DNA of 64,000 nucleotides from Chrysomallon squamiferum (taxonomy: Eukaryota > Mollusca > Gastropoda > Neomphalida > Peltospiridae). The translations under genes were made by a program, and so were the position numbers. The stretch is from NCBI GenBank assembly GCA_012295275.1, contig CM022677.1, forward strand, positions 13,551,154 to 13,615,153, read 5' to 3'. The notes under the pieces are model-generated. The model saw only the letters and a list, made by a program, of their open reading frames with translations, did no database searches and was not told the origin of the DNA. This document shows positions 21,310-33,668 of this stretch, one piece after another (the stretch's first letter is position 1; each line of letters begins with the position of its first letter).

Positions 21310-21976
21310 ACAAATCTAAATTAACCATCAACACTAAGTGTTTGGTTGTTAAGTTTTGCATCATTCAGATAAAAAGCTGTCATCTTGGATGATTGAAAAC
21401 ATGAAACAAAAACTGAATACATGATTAAGTGATCCCAGTTTGTAATAAAAATAAATAAACTCAATAATAATGATAATATAAATAATAATAGTTTGCAATG
21501 TGTAGAATCTACCGAAGCAGAAAATAATTTAATGTCAGTGATTAAAATAAGCATAGTGTGTACAAAAATAATATTGATCTAATTAATTCTGATTGGCTGA
21601 TCTCTCTCTGAAGATTGGTTGGTTAGTCATTCTGTGGTTTCATTGGTTAATCAGGCTGAGTTCTGATTGACTAGTTAGTGACACACCCACCTGATTGCTC
21701 AGTGAGATAAGAATTTTCTGTGACTGCAGTACACAAATCTTTTGACAAACATCACTCATATTACACTGACTTTAAATTAAAATTAATAAGAAAATAAATA
21801 AATAATAGATAGATAGATACGTACATCAAACAGATAGACAGAAGATAGGCAGAAATATTTATGAATACAGAAATACAGACAAACAGAAAAGCAGAGATAG
21901 AAATAAAATAAATAAATAGGGAGGTAGGCAGAAAGAGAAACAGATAGACTAAGACATATTTACAGACTTAAATTAC

Positions 21977-22057
21977 CTGAATATTTTTTAAAGATTTTTG
22001 AAGTCGACTAAGTGATTGAGTTGTAAAGCTTGTGGCAGTTTAAGCTTGGTCTGGCTG
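21977..22057 (-). pseudogene. Possible decayed LRR exon
   Basis: The minus-strand acceptor TTGTTGTTGAAAG and donor ATTCAG|GTAATT bound 81 bases. One frame reads SQTKLKLPQALQLNHLVDFK then NL before a TAA, close to an LRR (LxLPxxLxxLxxLxxL). Entry phase does not match the upstream exon and the frame is interrupted, so if it was an exon it is probably skipped or dead now. Confidence 0.35.
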
Positions 22058-22162
22058 CTTTCAACAACAAAAAAATAAAAAATATAAAGATTAGTCAGTC
22101 GAATCACATGATCAAACTGTTTCTGTTCTCTTTCTGTCTTAGACATTATTTTTACTGAATAC

Positions 22163-22320
22163 CTCTGGCAATGGATAGTGGTGTTTCTGGTTTCTTTTCT
22201 AGTGTGTCTGGTTTCTTTTCTAGTGTGGTGGTGTCAGTTTGTCTTGGGTCTAATTGTGGTACTGGTGTTGTTGTTGCCAACTGCTGTTTCCTTTTCAATG
22301 ATGTGAAACCTATGTGATTT
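22163..22320 (-). CDS. Candidate low-complexity exon upstream of the LRR exons
   Basis: A long poly-T run followed by CCACAG is a strong minus-strand acceptor; the donor is CCAGAG|GTATTC. The 158 bases are open: NHIGFTSLKRKQQLATTTPV, then Thr/Pro/Lys-rich sequence with two copies of TLEKKP, ending PLSIARG. It exits with one base, matching the two-base entry of 20914-21030. It may encode a linker before the LRR region. The repeated LEKKPDT/LEKKPET is a small internal duplication. Confidence 0.42.
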
Positions 22321-23855
22321 CTGTGGAAAAAAAAAAAAAATTGAAACAAAATTATATATATAAACAGAGGGCTGACCTTGAAATTAAGAGAAAACATTAA
22401 TTGAATATAAATACAAATATTCATCCAAATCATAAGTAACTATTTAAAAGATACTAATAGTAACAAACAAGTTATCAGAATAATACTGGTTCTAAACAAT
22501 TCACTAATAATAATAATTTTCAGAAAACAAAATATATTGACAATACAAGTTTACAACTTCATTATTGTTTGGGTTTGTTTGGCAAACACTAGAAATACGA
22601 CATCATCAATGGAAACAGGTTTTGAATTAGGAAGACAGAACATCTACACTAGTAACAAAAATATTAATTCTCTGAGATATTTCTAGGTAACTTGTTTTAT
22701 TAAAACATTAAAAAAAAGTCTGCTCCCCACTGAATTAAAAGAAACATGAAGAAGAAATAAAATAATAAAAACATTATAATTAGCTTGTAAAAAAAAGTAA
22801 TAATTACAATAATAATAATAATAAATAAATAAATAATAACATAAAATAATCTGAATTATTAGAATGTAGAAAAATAACTAGAAAGATGAAGATGCAGTTA
22901 AGAGATTGAAAATATTAATACTATAAATCAATAAACAAACAAATAAATAAATAAATACATAAATCAAAATTGAAATTAAAATTATAATAATATAAATACA
23001 TACACATACATAATAATAAAAGAAAATAATTCTAATTCTTCAAATAAAATGAGCAGGAGAACAAAATTAAAATATTAAAAGAAAGACAACTGAAGAACTA
23101 AACAAAATAATTTAAGTAATGTCAGGAAAAAATAAGCAGAAACTAGGAAATGAAGAATAAGAAACAAAAAAGAATGAAAAATAAAAGAAAATAAGAATGT
23201 CAGTAACTTCAAAAAAATCCCAAAAGCATAATAATAAAAACAAAATAATAAATAAACAATAAAATTCATTCAAATAAAAATTAAGAATTTAAAATATAAA
23301 CAAAAAGAAAGAATAATAAGAACTATGTACCTAAACTCAGAGACTGAAAAATATTAAGTAAATTGTATATTACAAAAATCTTGATTATCATTAAAATAAC
23401 TGAAAATAAATACAGACAAGAAGAACAGACAAGAAGGAAAAGAAGATTTTGAAGAAATTCTAATGTAGAAACATAACAAGAAACAATAATCATGGTGAAT
23501 AGATTAAAAAATAAACAATAACTTTAAAGAAAATAAAAAATGAAAAGAAATAAAAACAAATGAAGAAATGTGAATATCACAGGAATAAGAAGAAACTAGA
23601 AGAATAAAACATAAGAAGACAGAAGAATTCAGATAGTATATGTATATATCCACACACACAGATATATTTAAAATAAATAAAACAAATAAATTAAATAAAA
23701 AAATTATAGAAAAAGATAGAAAAATTATAAAATGTTATAAAATAAAATATTACTGAAATAGCAATTAGATAAAGAAATAATACAAATTACAGAGTCCAAA
23801 TGAAAAGATTTTGAAATAAAAAAGAAAGCTAAATTAAATGTTAATGATGATTATG

Positions 23856-23922
<67 letters not shown>

Positions 23923-24225
23923 TCAATATGAAATTTAAATAGCAATAATCATAATCATAATCATAAAATTAATTATTATTATAAATTATTAGAATATTTC
24001 TTTTACTGAAATACTGATGAGGTAATCTGCGTAACTAGTTTTTCAACTTAAACTTATTTTTATCCAAATGCGTGCATAATAAACTAAAATTATAATTCGG
24101 TAAAAGATTAATGTATTAACTTTTCTAATTGGCAATATTCACCGTGTCAACATTTAGAAAACAACATTTAGGTATAGTTTGCACCCATTAAATTATGGAT
24201 GCATTTTTTCCTGTTGGACCATGCT
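22321..24225. other. Very AT-rich non-coding
   Basis: A/T-dominated sequence with AAAT and AAGAA words. (ATT)n passing into (AGT)n lies at 23859-23921. No supported exon. Confidence 0.4.
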
Positions 24226-24402
24226 AAGAATTCAATTAACGTCATTATGAGTAGATAAAATAAATAAACTTGGATAGAAGTTGGCTTCTACATTTTACTT
24301 TCAATCAAGAATTCATTTAACGTCATTATGAGTAGATAAAATATATAAACTTAGATACTATACCATTGTATAGAAGTTGGCTTCTACATTTTACTTTCCA
24401 TC
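24226..24402. repeat. Tandem duplication, about 80-95 bp
   Basis: Two copies of a segment carrying AACGTCATTATGAGTAGATA and AGAAGTTGGCTTCTACATTT. The second has about 14 extra bases (ACTATACCATTGTA region). Confidence 0.85.
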
Positions 24403-25089
24403 CAAAGACAACTATTTCTGGTTAATCTTATTATTTTTCAAGTTACAAACTTGTTTAGCTACCTCGTATCTTAGCGGGATTGTCGTTGTTCTTATTTAGA
24501 GTTACTTCCCCTAGACCCTCAATCAAAGAATTTCAGTATTTCGACGTCAAATTATTTTGCAGTATATCTGACAAACAAAACCAATAAAAGTGTGCCTTCA
24601 TTCTTTTATTTGCTTCATTTTAATTTGTTGAAATTAATGTTGATTAGTGTATATGGCTATAATGTACAAAATAAAAAAAATAAAAATAAAAAATAAAAAA
24701 ATAAAAACATTACCTCAATTTGTCCTTAAATTGTTATTTCAGTCGGGCAGAATCATTTTCTGTTTTCACTAATTAAATTGTATTTCACGACTTGCATGTA
24801 ATTATGTAATCAGTATGAGTCTTAATAAAACGTAAGTACAGGGTTTCAAGTTATGAACATGTAATTCTATATCTATACATATATATATATATATTTATAT
24901 ATATTTATTGAAATACATAATTAGTGTTATGAAATAATAAATGCGCAAGCTCTTGCTGTTTAACCTAATTATTGAGTCTCTTCGGTGGCTGAGTAAACTT
25001 TTCATGTTCCACTCGCTTACCGACGCATGGTTATCAGATACGATGCAGTGTACCTACGTGTTTGTCATATAAAAGTTCACTTAATTCTC

Positions 25090-26215
25090 ACAATTTTTAT
25101 TTTTATTTTTATTAACTATTATTCATACTTCTCATTATTCTTTAACCCTTTTTACTAATTATTCCTCAAAATTTCTCAGCGGGCGCATCACCTATTAAAA
25201 TATATTGTTGTAATTTCTATTAATGTCGCCGCCATAACCGTCGTAACAGCGTTATTCTCAACGTTCTTAGTGTGCTCCTCCTTATTATTTTCCTTTTATT
25301 TAACTATTTCTCACACTTTCTTAGTGTCCACAGCCCACGTTAAAAAAATATTAATACAATTTCTATTAATGACGCCGTCGTTGACGTCGTACCTGCATTG
25401 TTAACATCTTGGTGAACTCCTCATTATTCTTTTTTCGCTTTATACTCTTATTTTCTGAGCCTGTGTTTCCTGTATTTAAATATATTATTATCACCTCTAT
25501 TAATGTCACCGTCGTTGCCGTCGTAAACTGGTTATTCCTAAAGATTTTGTTATTTTTCATTATTCTCTTACTCTTCTTATTAGCTGTTATTCTTACCATC
25601 TTAGTGCGCATATCATATATTAGAATATATTCTCGATATTCTTTAGTGCTTTTCACTAATTATTCCTCGTACTTTCTGAGCAGGCGCATCACCTATTAAA
25701 ATATATTGTTGTAATTTCTATTAATGTCGCCGTCGTTCCCATGGTACGGGTGTTGGAGTACTTCTCATTATTCCTTTTCGTTGTTTATTCGCTGTTATTC
25801 TTATTCTCTCACTGTGCCCGTCCTATATTAAAATATGTTATTGTTATCTCTATTAATACACCATCATTACCTTCGTTACGGCGGTGTCCTGTAGTAAAAT
25901 ATATTGTTAATATTTAAAAATACATTGTTCGTGTTCAAATCCTTTTCTACAGTGTATTATTACCATTTCTATTACCATCGTTGCCGTCGTAGAGGCCTTC
26001 TCGTTATTCTTTAGCGCTTTTTATGAATCATTCCTCATACTTTCTGAGCTTTCAACGTTCTGGATGTCCTTAACCTTATTATTTTGTCTTTTATTAAGTA
26101 TTGCAATTAGTGTTCACATCCTACATTAAAAATATCATTACTCTTTCTATTAATGAGGTCGTCATTGCCGTCGTTCCAGCATTGTTCTTAGCGTCTTGAT
26201 GTACACCTGATTATT
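25090..26215 (+). repeat. Satellite array 1 (plus orientation)
   Basis: Six to eight degenerate units of about 100-220 bases. Each includes TTAATGTCGCCGTCGTTGCC, GTCGTA then an A/C-rich word ending GTTATTC, a CTCCTCATTATTCTTTT block and TATTAAAATATATTGTTGTA. Landmarks lie near 25224, 25370, 25505, 25726, 25860, 25973 and 26156. The reverse complement of this unit forms the arrays at 28.1, 31.7 and 54.2 kb. The CpG-rich core contrasts with the AT-rich surroundings. Confidence 0.7.
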
Positions 26216-27876
26216 GCGTGGATGGGGAAATGGATCATTGAAAAGAAGTTGCTGCAAGGTAAGATTAATGTTCAGCAGACGCAGAGACACACACAGATAC
26301 TTGACTCAGCGTCATGAAAATACCACTTGCAGTTTTAACGCAGCCATCACTATCTGTATTAGATGTTATTAGTTTCTCAACAGAGGTGTAGCGGTAATAT
26401 TAACACATTGTTTTAGAAATTACAGCGTATGTTGTTTTTTAATTAACAATATTAATTAACAATATTGAAAAAGAACAGTATATATATATATTTGAAAATA
26501 ACTTGAGAGGCAGGTACGAAACGTCCATTTTAGTAAAAGTAATTTGATAATTTTACTAATTCTTAATCGTACACTAATAACATGTAATTTTTCTTTACGT
26601 CGAACTTAAATGCTATATATACAAAATATTCATAATTACAGATAATCTGTTAGATATTACTGAAAGTCATAAATGATAATTTTACATGGCATAATGAAAA
26701 TAAACGGCTTAATTATCTGTAAAAAGAAAAACGTGAGAATTAATTGCTGGTTGAGCGGTGATTTTTACAGTTAAATATCTTAAGCGATGTTAATGTCAGA
26801 TATTGTTAATATCGTACAGGTTACATTTAAACATCTCAGAGTTATTTCCCTGGAATCACGACAGTTCGTAGTGATTAGCTGAGAACAAACAAGGTTAACT
26901 TGTTGTTTTATTATGATAACTGCGAATTTTTCGCTATTTTTTTCTCATTACATTCAAGGTGTATAGTGTAATATACTTTATATTTCTTATTATACCTGAA
27001 GATCTCTTATTACATTAGATATTAGTATAACCGCTCCACCAGTAATTATCAATATAACAAGTATTATATTTGTCAACAATAGAAGAATCACAACAATAAT
27101 AACACCATAATATCGCGCCTTCTCACTTCTTTATTATTATTTTTGATTTTTCTGACGCTATTCTCTTAGTTTCATTAGAACTGTTCTGAGAGTGGATATA
27201 AAAATGGCTTCTTATTTTTTATTGTAATAAAATCTTTTTAAAATTAATCTGAAACAGATATATTTTTAATTACATAATTTGATAAATAACCTCTGAATTT
27301 TAGGTAAATCATGTAATTTCATGTAGAGAGAGAGAGATGTATATTATGTCGCGGAATCTCCTGTTACTATGGTGATACAAATAAAATATCACATATTGTC
27401 AGTAATATCAATACAATAGAAATTACAATCTTCATCTAGCATATCACGCTCTTCGGTATAGTCCTGTTTCTGTTAATAAAAAAATTACTTAATATGAAAG
27501 ACCATCATTTTTCAGTACAATGAGAACGACATTAATTTGTGGGGGGGGGGAATATATAAGAACATATTCGTATTTAGATGTGGAGCGAAGATGTTACGCT
27601 TCTGTTTTACGTTAATTTCACAAAATCATTCATAACTTTAATGTCGTTTATAATAAAATATTCCATAAGACAGAGAATTCTTTTTGAATTCATAACAAAC
27701 ATCAAAAAATGTCTATGAATCTCAGTTTTGTCGTATAAACAGCCGTGATGTTAGTTGAAGGAGTTTTTCTTTCTTTATTTATTTATTTATTTATTTATTT
27801 TGTCGTATAAACGGCCGTGATTTATTTTATTTTTTCGTTTAGTAATCGTTCTGGACACGTAAAAAAAAAAAAAAGC
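26216..27876. other. Non-coding with dispersed repeats
   Basis: About 26300-26420 is an inverted, diverged match to 51777-51890 (CAGAGGTGTAGCGGTAATAT versus its complement). A word TTTTGTCGTATAAACRGCCG occurs at 27724 and 27799. A ten-G run lies at 27541-27550. No exon seen. Confidence 0.5.
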
Positions 27877-28075
27877 TATGTGAGAAGTAAATATATGCAT
27901 TTAGTCATCAAACACTCACTAAAATATTACCCAAGCCACGCTGAATCACATACATGTATGTAACAGAAAAATAAGTAATACTCAGATGAAACTATATAAA
28001 GAGAGAGTTACCAGCTTTTGATGATGAATATCAGCAGACAGTCATAAAAGGAAGTTATTATCTGAAACATTTTAA

Positions 28076-28157
28076 CACTATAAAAGTAAGAATAACAGTT
28101 ACTGAAAAAGACAACATAACTAGGAGTACAACGCAGCACGACTCCAATGATGGCGAC

Positions 28158-28207
<50 letters not shown>

Positions 28208-28930
28208 TGGGTGAACACACTACGAAAGTAAGAACAATAGTTAATAAAAAGGCAACATAATAACGAGAAGTAGTTCAAAATTGTAGACAATGCAGACACG
28301 ACAGCAACCTCGGCGACATTAACAAAATTAATAATAATATATTTTAATGTGGGATGCACACACTAACAAAGTGAGGATAACACTTAATAAAAAGCGGAAC
28401 AGAATAATTAAAACTACTCCAAAAGCGCGAAGAACAACTCCTACACGACGCCAGCTACGGCGACTATAATAAAATATGAAAGTTTAACAACGTTATTAAC
28501 ATGCGCAACAGGATAAAGAGAAGGAAACCAAAAACGTTAAGAACAATGCAGCCACGGCGACAGTGACATCGTCATTAACAGAACAATGAAAAGACAGCAC
28601 AATAATTAAACTAATAACGTTAAGAACAACTCAGGTACGACGGCAACGACGTCGACATGAAAACAAATAGCAATACTATATTTTGAAATAGGATCTACAC
28701 ACTAAGAAATTAAGGACAGAAGTTAATAAAAACCTCAAAAGAATAATGATAAAGACAAGAATACCGTGCAGGACAACGCAGACACGACGCCAACTTTGGC
28801 GACAGCAATAGTAATAATAATAATATTTTTCATATAGGGTGCGCACAGTACAATACTTTATAAAAAGCGAAACAACACGCAGCATCAGAATTTGTAACAA
28901 TGACAACGGTAGCGAGAGTATGCAGTAACG
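28076..28930 (-). repeat. Satellite array 2a (minus orientation)
   Basis: Units carry GGCGACATTAA or variants at about 28151, 28311, 28458, 28557, 28651 and 28798, each preceded by ACGACGGCAACG-like words and followed by AATAATAAT and a CGAAAGTAAGAACAATAGTT block. It is the reverse complement of array 1. An (AAT)n expansion lies at 28159-28199. Confidence 0.75.
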
Positions 28931-29420
28931 TTACAGCTAAACAAACAGGTTGTTGTTCACTTTCACCAGCTACTGAAACCAGACACATCAGTAGCAAACA
29001 GGGGAGCATTGTCAGGATATACTTACATCGAATGCAGTGATAAATGGTCCTCAGTCTGAATTAGAAAAAATAAAAACAAAAGCATATTCTTGAGAATAAG
29101 AAAGGCTGATAAATCTCCAGATACAAACAGAGCCTCAGTCATGTCGTGTTAAATATGGGCATCGTGGACTGATTATAAACAGATTGGTCTTTGTTCACTG
29201 ACACGTGTAGGCAGTGGGCAGATGTGGAACCAAATCACCAGTAATAACAGAATTACCAAGTCTTGTTCAGCTAATGTTCCTTGTCCTTCATAAATTATTA
29301 TAGTTAAATTATTTCTCTGTTTTCTTCACAACTCGTGCAGCTGTAAGCAAGGTAAGCAAAATATTTCTTTATATTGAATATATGAATAATTAAATGTGAA
29401 TTTTAATTTGGGTTTTCATT

Positions 29421-29424
<4 letters not shown>

Positions 29425-29474
<50 letters not shown>

Positions 29475-29931
29475 TAATAATAATAATAATAATAATAATA
29501 AACGTGGTTATAAAAAGAAATTAGGATTATCTTGTTTAATTATACTTTGGTTCATTTTATTATTATTATTATTATTATTATGATTATCATCATTATTATT
29601 ATTATTATTATTATTATTTCTTTAAAAAATATTATTCATTTATGTGTAGGGGGTTGGAATTAAAAACTGATAGAAAATAAATAGATATTTCTTTTCATTT
29701 GACTAACTGATCATAATGACTACGAGATATTGTTCCAGAACCAACCATAGTTCACAAACATTCTGCAAAAGATAAGCATGTTTTCAATACAAATTTGCTA
29801 AATGTGTGTTTGTGTGTGTGTGTGTTTGGGTGTGTGTGAATATTGTTATTTTTTCTTTCTTATTTTGCTTTATAATAGAAAAATGCAAGGACAAAAAGAC
29901 AGAAATAATAATAACATGGAGGGCAAACACA

Positions 29932-29966
<35 letters not shown>

Positions 29967-29985
29967 TAATAATAATAATAATAAT
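29425..29985. repeat. (AAT)n, (ATT)n and (GT)n tracts within the duplicated unit
   Basis: (AAT)n at 29425-29502, (ATT)n at 29558-29618, a GT tract near 29804-29836 and (AAT)n at 29933-29985. The matching tracts in the second copy differ in length, which explains the 28-base size difference between copies. Confidence 0.9.
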
Positions 29986-30641
29986 TTTCACAGACTCTGG
30001 CGCGTGAATATGAACACGATTGTTCTCATTAGGTACAATAATGTGGACACGTTACTCTGCTAAAACTCCATAGCGGTCAGTTCTGAGTACGTACTTGTAA
30101 AACAATACTTGAGACCATTATAATTCATTTTTATTTGTTGATAATTATTAGTCCCATTTACAATGCATTAAAGGTCGTATTACATGTAAAAAGCAAATTG
30201 TTATTTGAATGATTGCCTTGATACATTCATTATAATGCTTGATGCAGTTTTACAACAGAAAATAAGAAATACAAAAATAAAATACAAAAACAAATTAAAG
30301 GTCCGTCAACAGGCCGTATAAAAACAATTAGTTACAAATTAAGTTTTCACTCTTTTTCGTTAAAACAAAAAGCATTCAACTTCTAAAGCAATGAGTTTCC
30401 TATTTTAAGCTTTTTTTTTAAATCATTGGTCCGTGATAATCCAGGGCTCGAAATGGCCCGTCGCAAGGTCACCAACAACATTTGGGTTAATCGCCCAAAA
30501 AAGATATTACTAATTTTATCGCAAATATTTATTTCACATAAAAGGATTGACCATAGTCCCATAAGCTGGAGGTATCGACTTACCTTATTTGCCGACATCT
30601 ATTTATAAACACTAATGCTATAGTGAAATCTTACCTTAAAG

Positions 30642-30872
30642 AATTATCGGTTGGTTAACGGAGAAAGTTATCATAGGAGATAACTCTATAAGCAAGTGTT
30701 TGCTATTGTTTTTCCTTTTCTATTCAAGCATTAATTAGCTAGAGTGAAGACATCCAACAAACCTAACGAACTTAGTTAAGTTAAAGAATGATCGGTTGGT
30801 TAACGGAACAAGTTAGCATGGGAGATAACTGTATAACCTTGTATTTGCTATTGTTTTTTCTTTTCAATTCCA
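30642..30872. repeat. Internal direct repeat, about 85 bp, spacing 144 bp
   Basis: Two copies of ATCGGTTGGTTAACGGANMA then AGTTANCATRGGAGATAACT and a TTGCTATTGTTTTTYCTTTT tail. The pair recurs at about 34325-34555 in the second copy of the 3.66-kb unit. Confidence 0.8.
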
Positions 30873-31534
30873 GTAGGGTTACTTACCGAGAATAAAAAAA
30901 AAAAAATTTAAATAAATAAAAATAAAAACAAAAATAAAATTAAAAAGTAATTGTTTTCATGTTTTTGTCACACGCTAAACTTTACTTATTGTCGTCATTT
31001 CACATTGCTTTAATTTTTATTTCTTATAACGTATTATAGCGTGCATAATCATCAGCTTGAACGTTGAAAATGTCAGTGATAGATATTCATAAGAAAAAAA
31101 AAAGTAAGTTCTTCTGGAGTAATATTATTTATTCATGTTGGAGGCGTATAGAATTAAATTTGGAAATCAAAATATTTAAAGTGTTAAATCAATTGTAATA
31201 TATTTTATCTGGACAAATAAGACTCAATAAAATGATTTTTATATATATATATTTTTCATCTAGGTTAGGTCAGTTATTGTAAATAATGTACCACTATTAG
31301 TATGTATATGTATCAGTATTATAAGAATTTAGATTGTTTTTGTTTTGCAACTGAAAAGGATATGATACTTCTAATTTTAAGGCTATTGTATTAATTCTTA
31401 GATTAATTGATTTTATATTGCATATTTTATAATTTTGTTTGTTATTTTAAATTATGTTTTCATTTTTATTTATAATAAAAAGCTATTGTCTTCTTCAGTT
31501 TGACTTGTCAGTACAGAAAGTTCACATTCCAAAC

Positions 31535-31815
31535 TATGTGAGAAGTAAATATATGCATTTAGTCATCAAACACTCACTAAAATATTACCCAAGCCACGCT
31601 GAATCACATACATGTATGTAACAGAAAAATAAGTAATACTCAGATGAAACTATATAAAGAGAGAGTTACCAGCTTTTGATGATGAATATCAGCAGACAGT
31701 CATAAAAGGAAGTTATTATCTGAAACATTTTAACACTATAAAAGTAAGAATAACAGTTACTGAAAAAGACAACATAACTAGGAGTACAACGCAGCACGAC
31801 TCCAATGATGGCGAC

Positions 31816-31865
<50 letters not shown>

Positions 31866-33080
31866 TGGGTGAACACACTACGAAAGTAAGAACAATAGTT
31901 AATAAAAAGGGCAACATAATAACGAGAAGTAGTTCAAAAATTGTAGACAATGCAGACACGACAGCAACCTCGGCGACATTAACAAAATTAATAATAATAT
32001 ATTTTAATGTGGGATGCACACACTAACAAAGTGAGGATAACACTTAATAAAAAGCGGAACAGAATAATTAAAACTACTCCAAAAGCGCGAAGAACAACTC
32101 CTACACGACGCCAGCTACGGCGACTATAATAAAATATGAAAGTTTAACAACGTTATTAACATGCGCAACAGGATAAAGAGAAGGAAACCAAAAACGTTAA
32201 GAACAATGCAGCCACGGCGACAGTGACATCGTCATTAACAGAACAATGAAAAGACAGCACAATAATTAAACTAATAACGTTAAGAACAACTCAGGTACGA
32301 CGGCAATGACGTCGACATGAAAACAAATAGCAATACTATATTTTGAAATAGGATCTACACACTAAGAAATTAAGGACAGAAGTTAATAAAAACCTCAAAA
32401 GAATAATGATAAAGACAAGAATACCGTGCAGGACAACGCAGACACGACGCCAACTTTGGCGACAGCAATAGTAATAATAATAATATTTTTCATATAGGGT
32501 GCGCACAGTACAATACTTTATAAAAAGCGAAACAACACGCAGCATCAGAATTTGTAACAATGACAACGGTAGCGAGAGTATGCAGTAACGTTACAGCTAA
32601 ACAAACAGGTTGTTGTTCACTTTCACCAGCTACTGAAACCAGACACATCAGTAGCAAACAGGGGAGCATTGTCAGGATATACTTACATCGAATGCAGTGA
32701 TAAATGGTCCTCAGTCTGAATTAGAAAAAAATAAAACAAAAGCATATTCTTGAGAATAAGAAAGGCTGATAAATCTCCAGATACAAACAGAGCCTCAGTC
32801 ATGTCGTGTTAAATATGGGCATCGTGGACTGATTATAAACAGATTGGTCTTTGTTCACTGACACGTGTAGGCAGTGGGCAGATGTGGAACCAAATCACCA
32901 GTAATAACAGAATTACCAAGTCTTGTTCAGCTAATGTTCCTTGTCCTTCATAAATTATTATAGTTAAATTATTTCTCTGTTTTCTTCACAACTCGTGCAG
33001 CTGTAAGCAAGGTAAGCAAAATATTTCTTTATATTGAATATATGAATAATTAAATGTGAATTTTAATTTGGGTTTTCATT

Positions 33081-33131
<51 letters not shown>

Positions 33132-33246
33132 TAATAATAATAATAATAATAATAATAAACGTGGTTATAAAAAGAAATTAGGATTATCTTGTTTAATTAT
33201 ACTTTGGTTCATTTTATTATTATTATTATTATTATTATGATTATCA

Positions 33247-33278
<32 letters not shown>

Positions 33279-33609
33279 TCTTTAAAAAATATTATTCATT
33301 TATGTGTAGGGGGTTGGAATTAAAAACTGATAGAAAATAAATAGATATTTCTTTTCATTTGACTAACTGATCATAATGACTACGAGATATTGTTCCAGAA
33401 CCAACCATAGTTCACAAACATTCTGCAAAAGATAAGCATGTTTTCAATACAAATTTGCTAAATGTGTGTTTGTGTGTGTGTGTGTGTTTGGGTGTGTGTG
33501 TGTTTGGGTGTGTGTGAATATTGTTATTTTTTCTTTCTTATTTTGCTTTATAATAGAAAAATGCAAGGACAAAAAGACAGAAATAATAATAACATGGAGG
33601 GCAAACACA

Positions 33610-33668
<59 letters not shown>

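Larger units (their letters stand above)
27877..31534. repeat. 3.66-kb tandem duplication, first copy
   Basis: Identical, apart from rare changes, to 31535-35220. Order inside: unique start (TATGTGAGAAGTAAATATAT), inverted satellite array, (AAT)n/(ATT)n tracts, a GT tract, the ATCGGTTGGTTAACGGA repeat pair and a T-rich tail ending in a transposase-like sequence. Differences seen include C/T at 28647 versus 32307, AGTTAGCATG versus AGTTATCATG near 30810, and A- or G-run length changes. Confidence 0.95.

Noticed and set aside
25366-25699. Overlapping ORFs of about 96 codons inside satellite array 1
   Set aside because: Hydrophobic products of the satellite itself; frames are not kept between units.
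30383-30608. 60-71 codon ORFs on both strands, preserved in the duplicate at 34066-34291
   Set aside because: Preservation only reflects the recent 3.66-kb duplication. No splice border, start context or recognisable motif.
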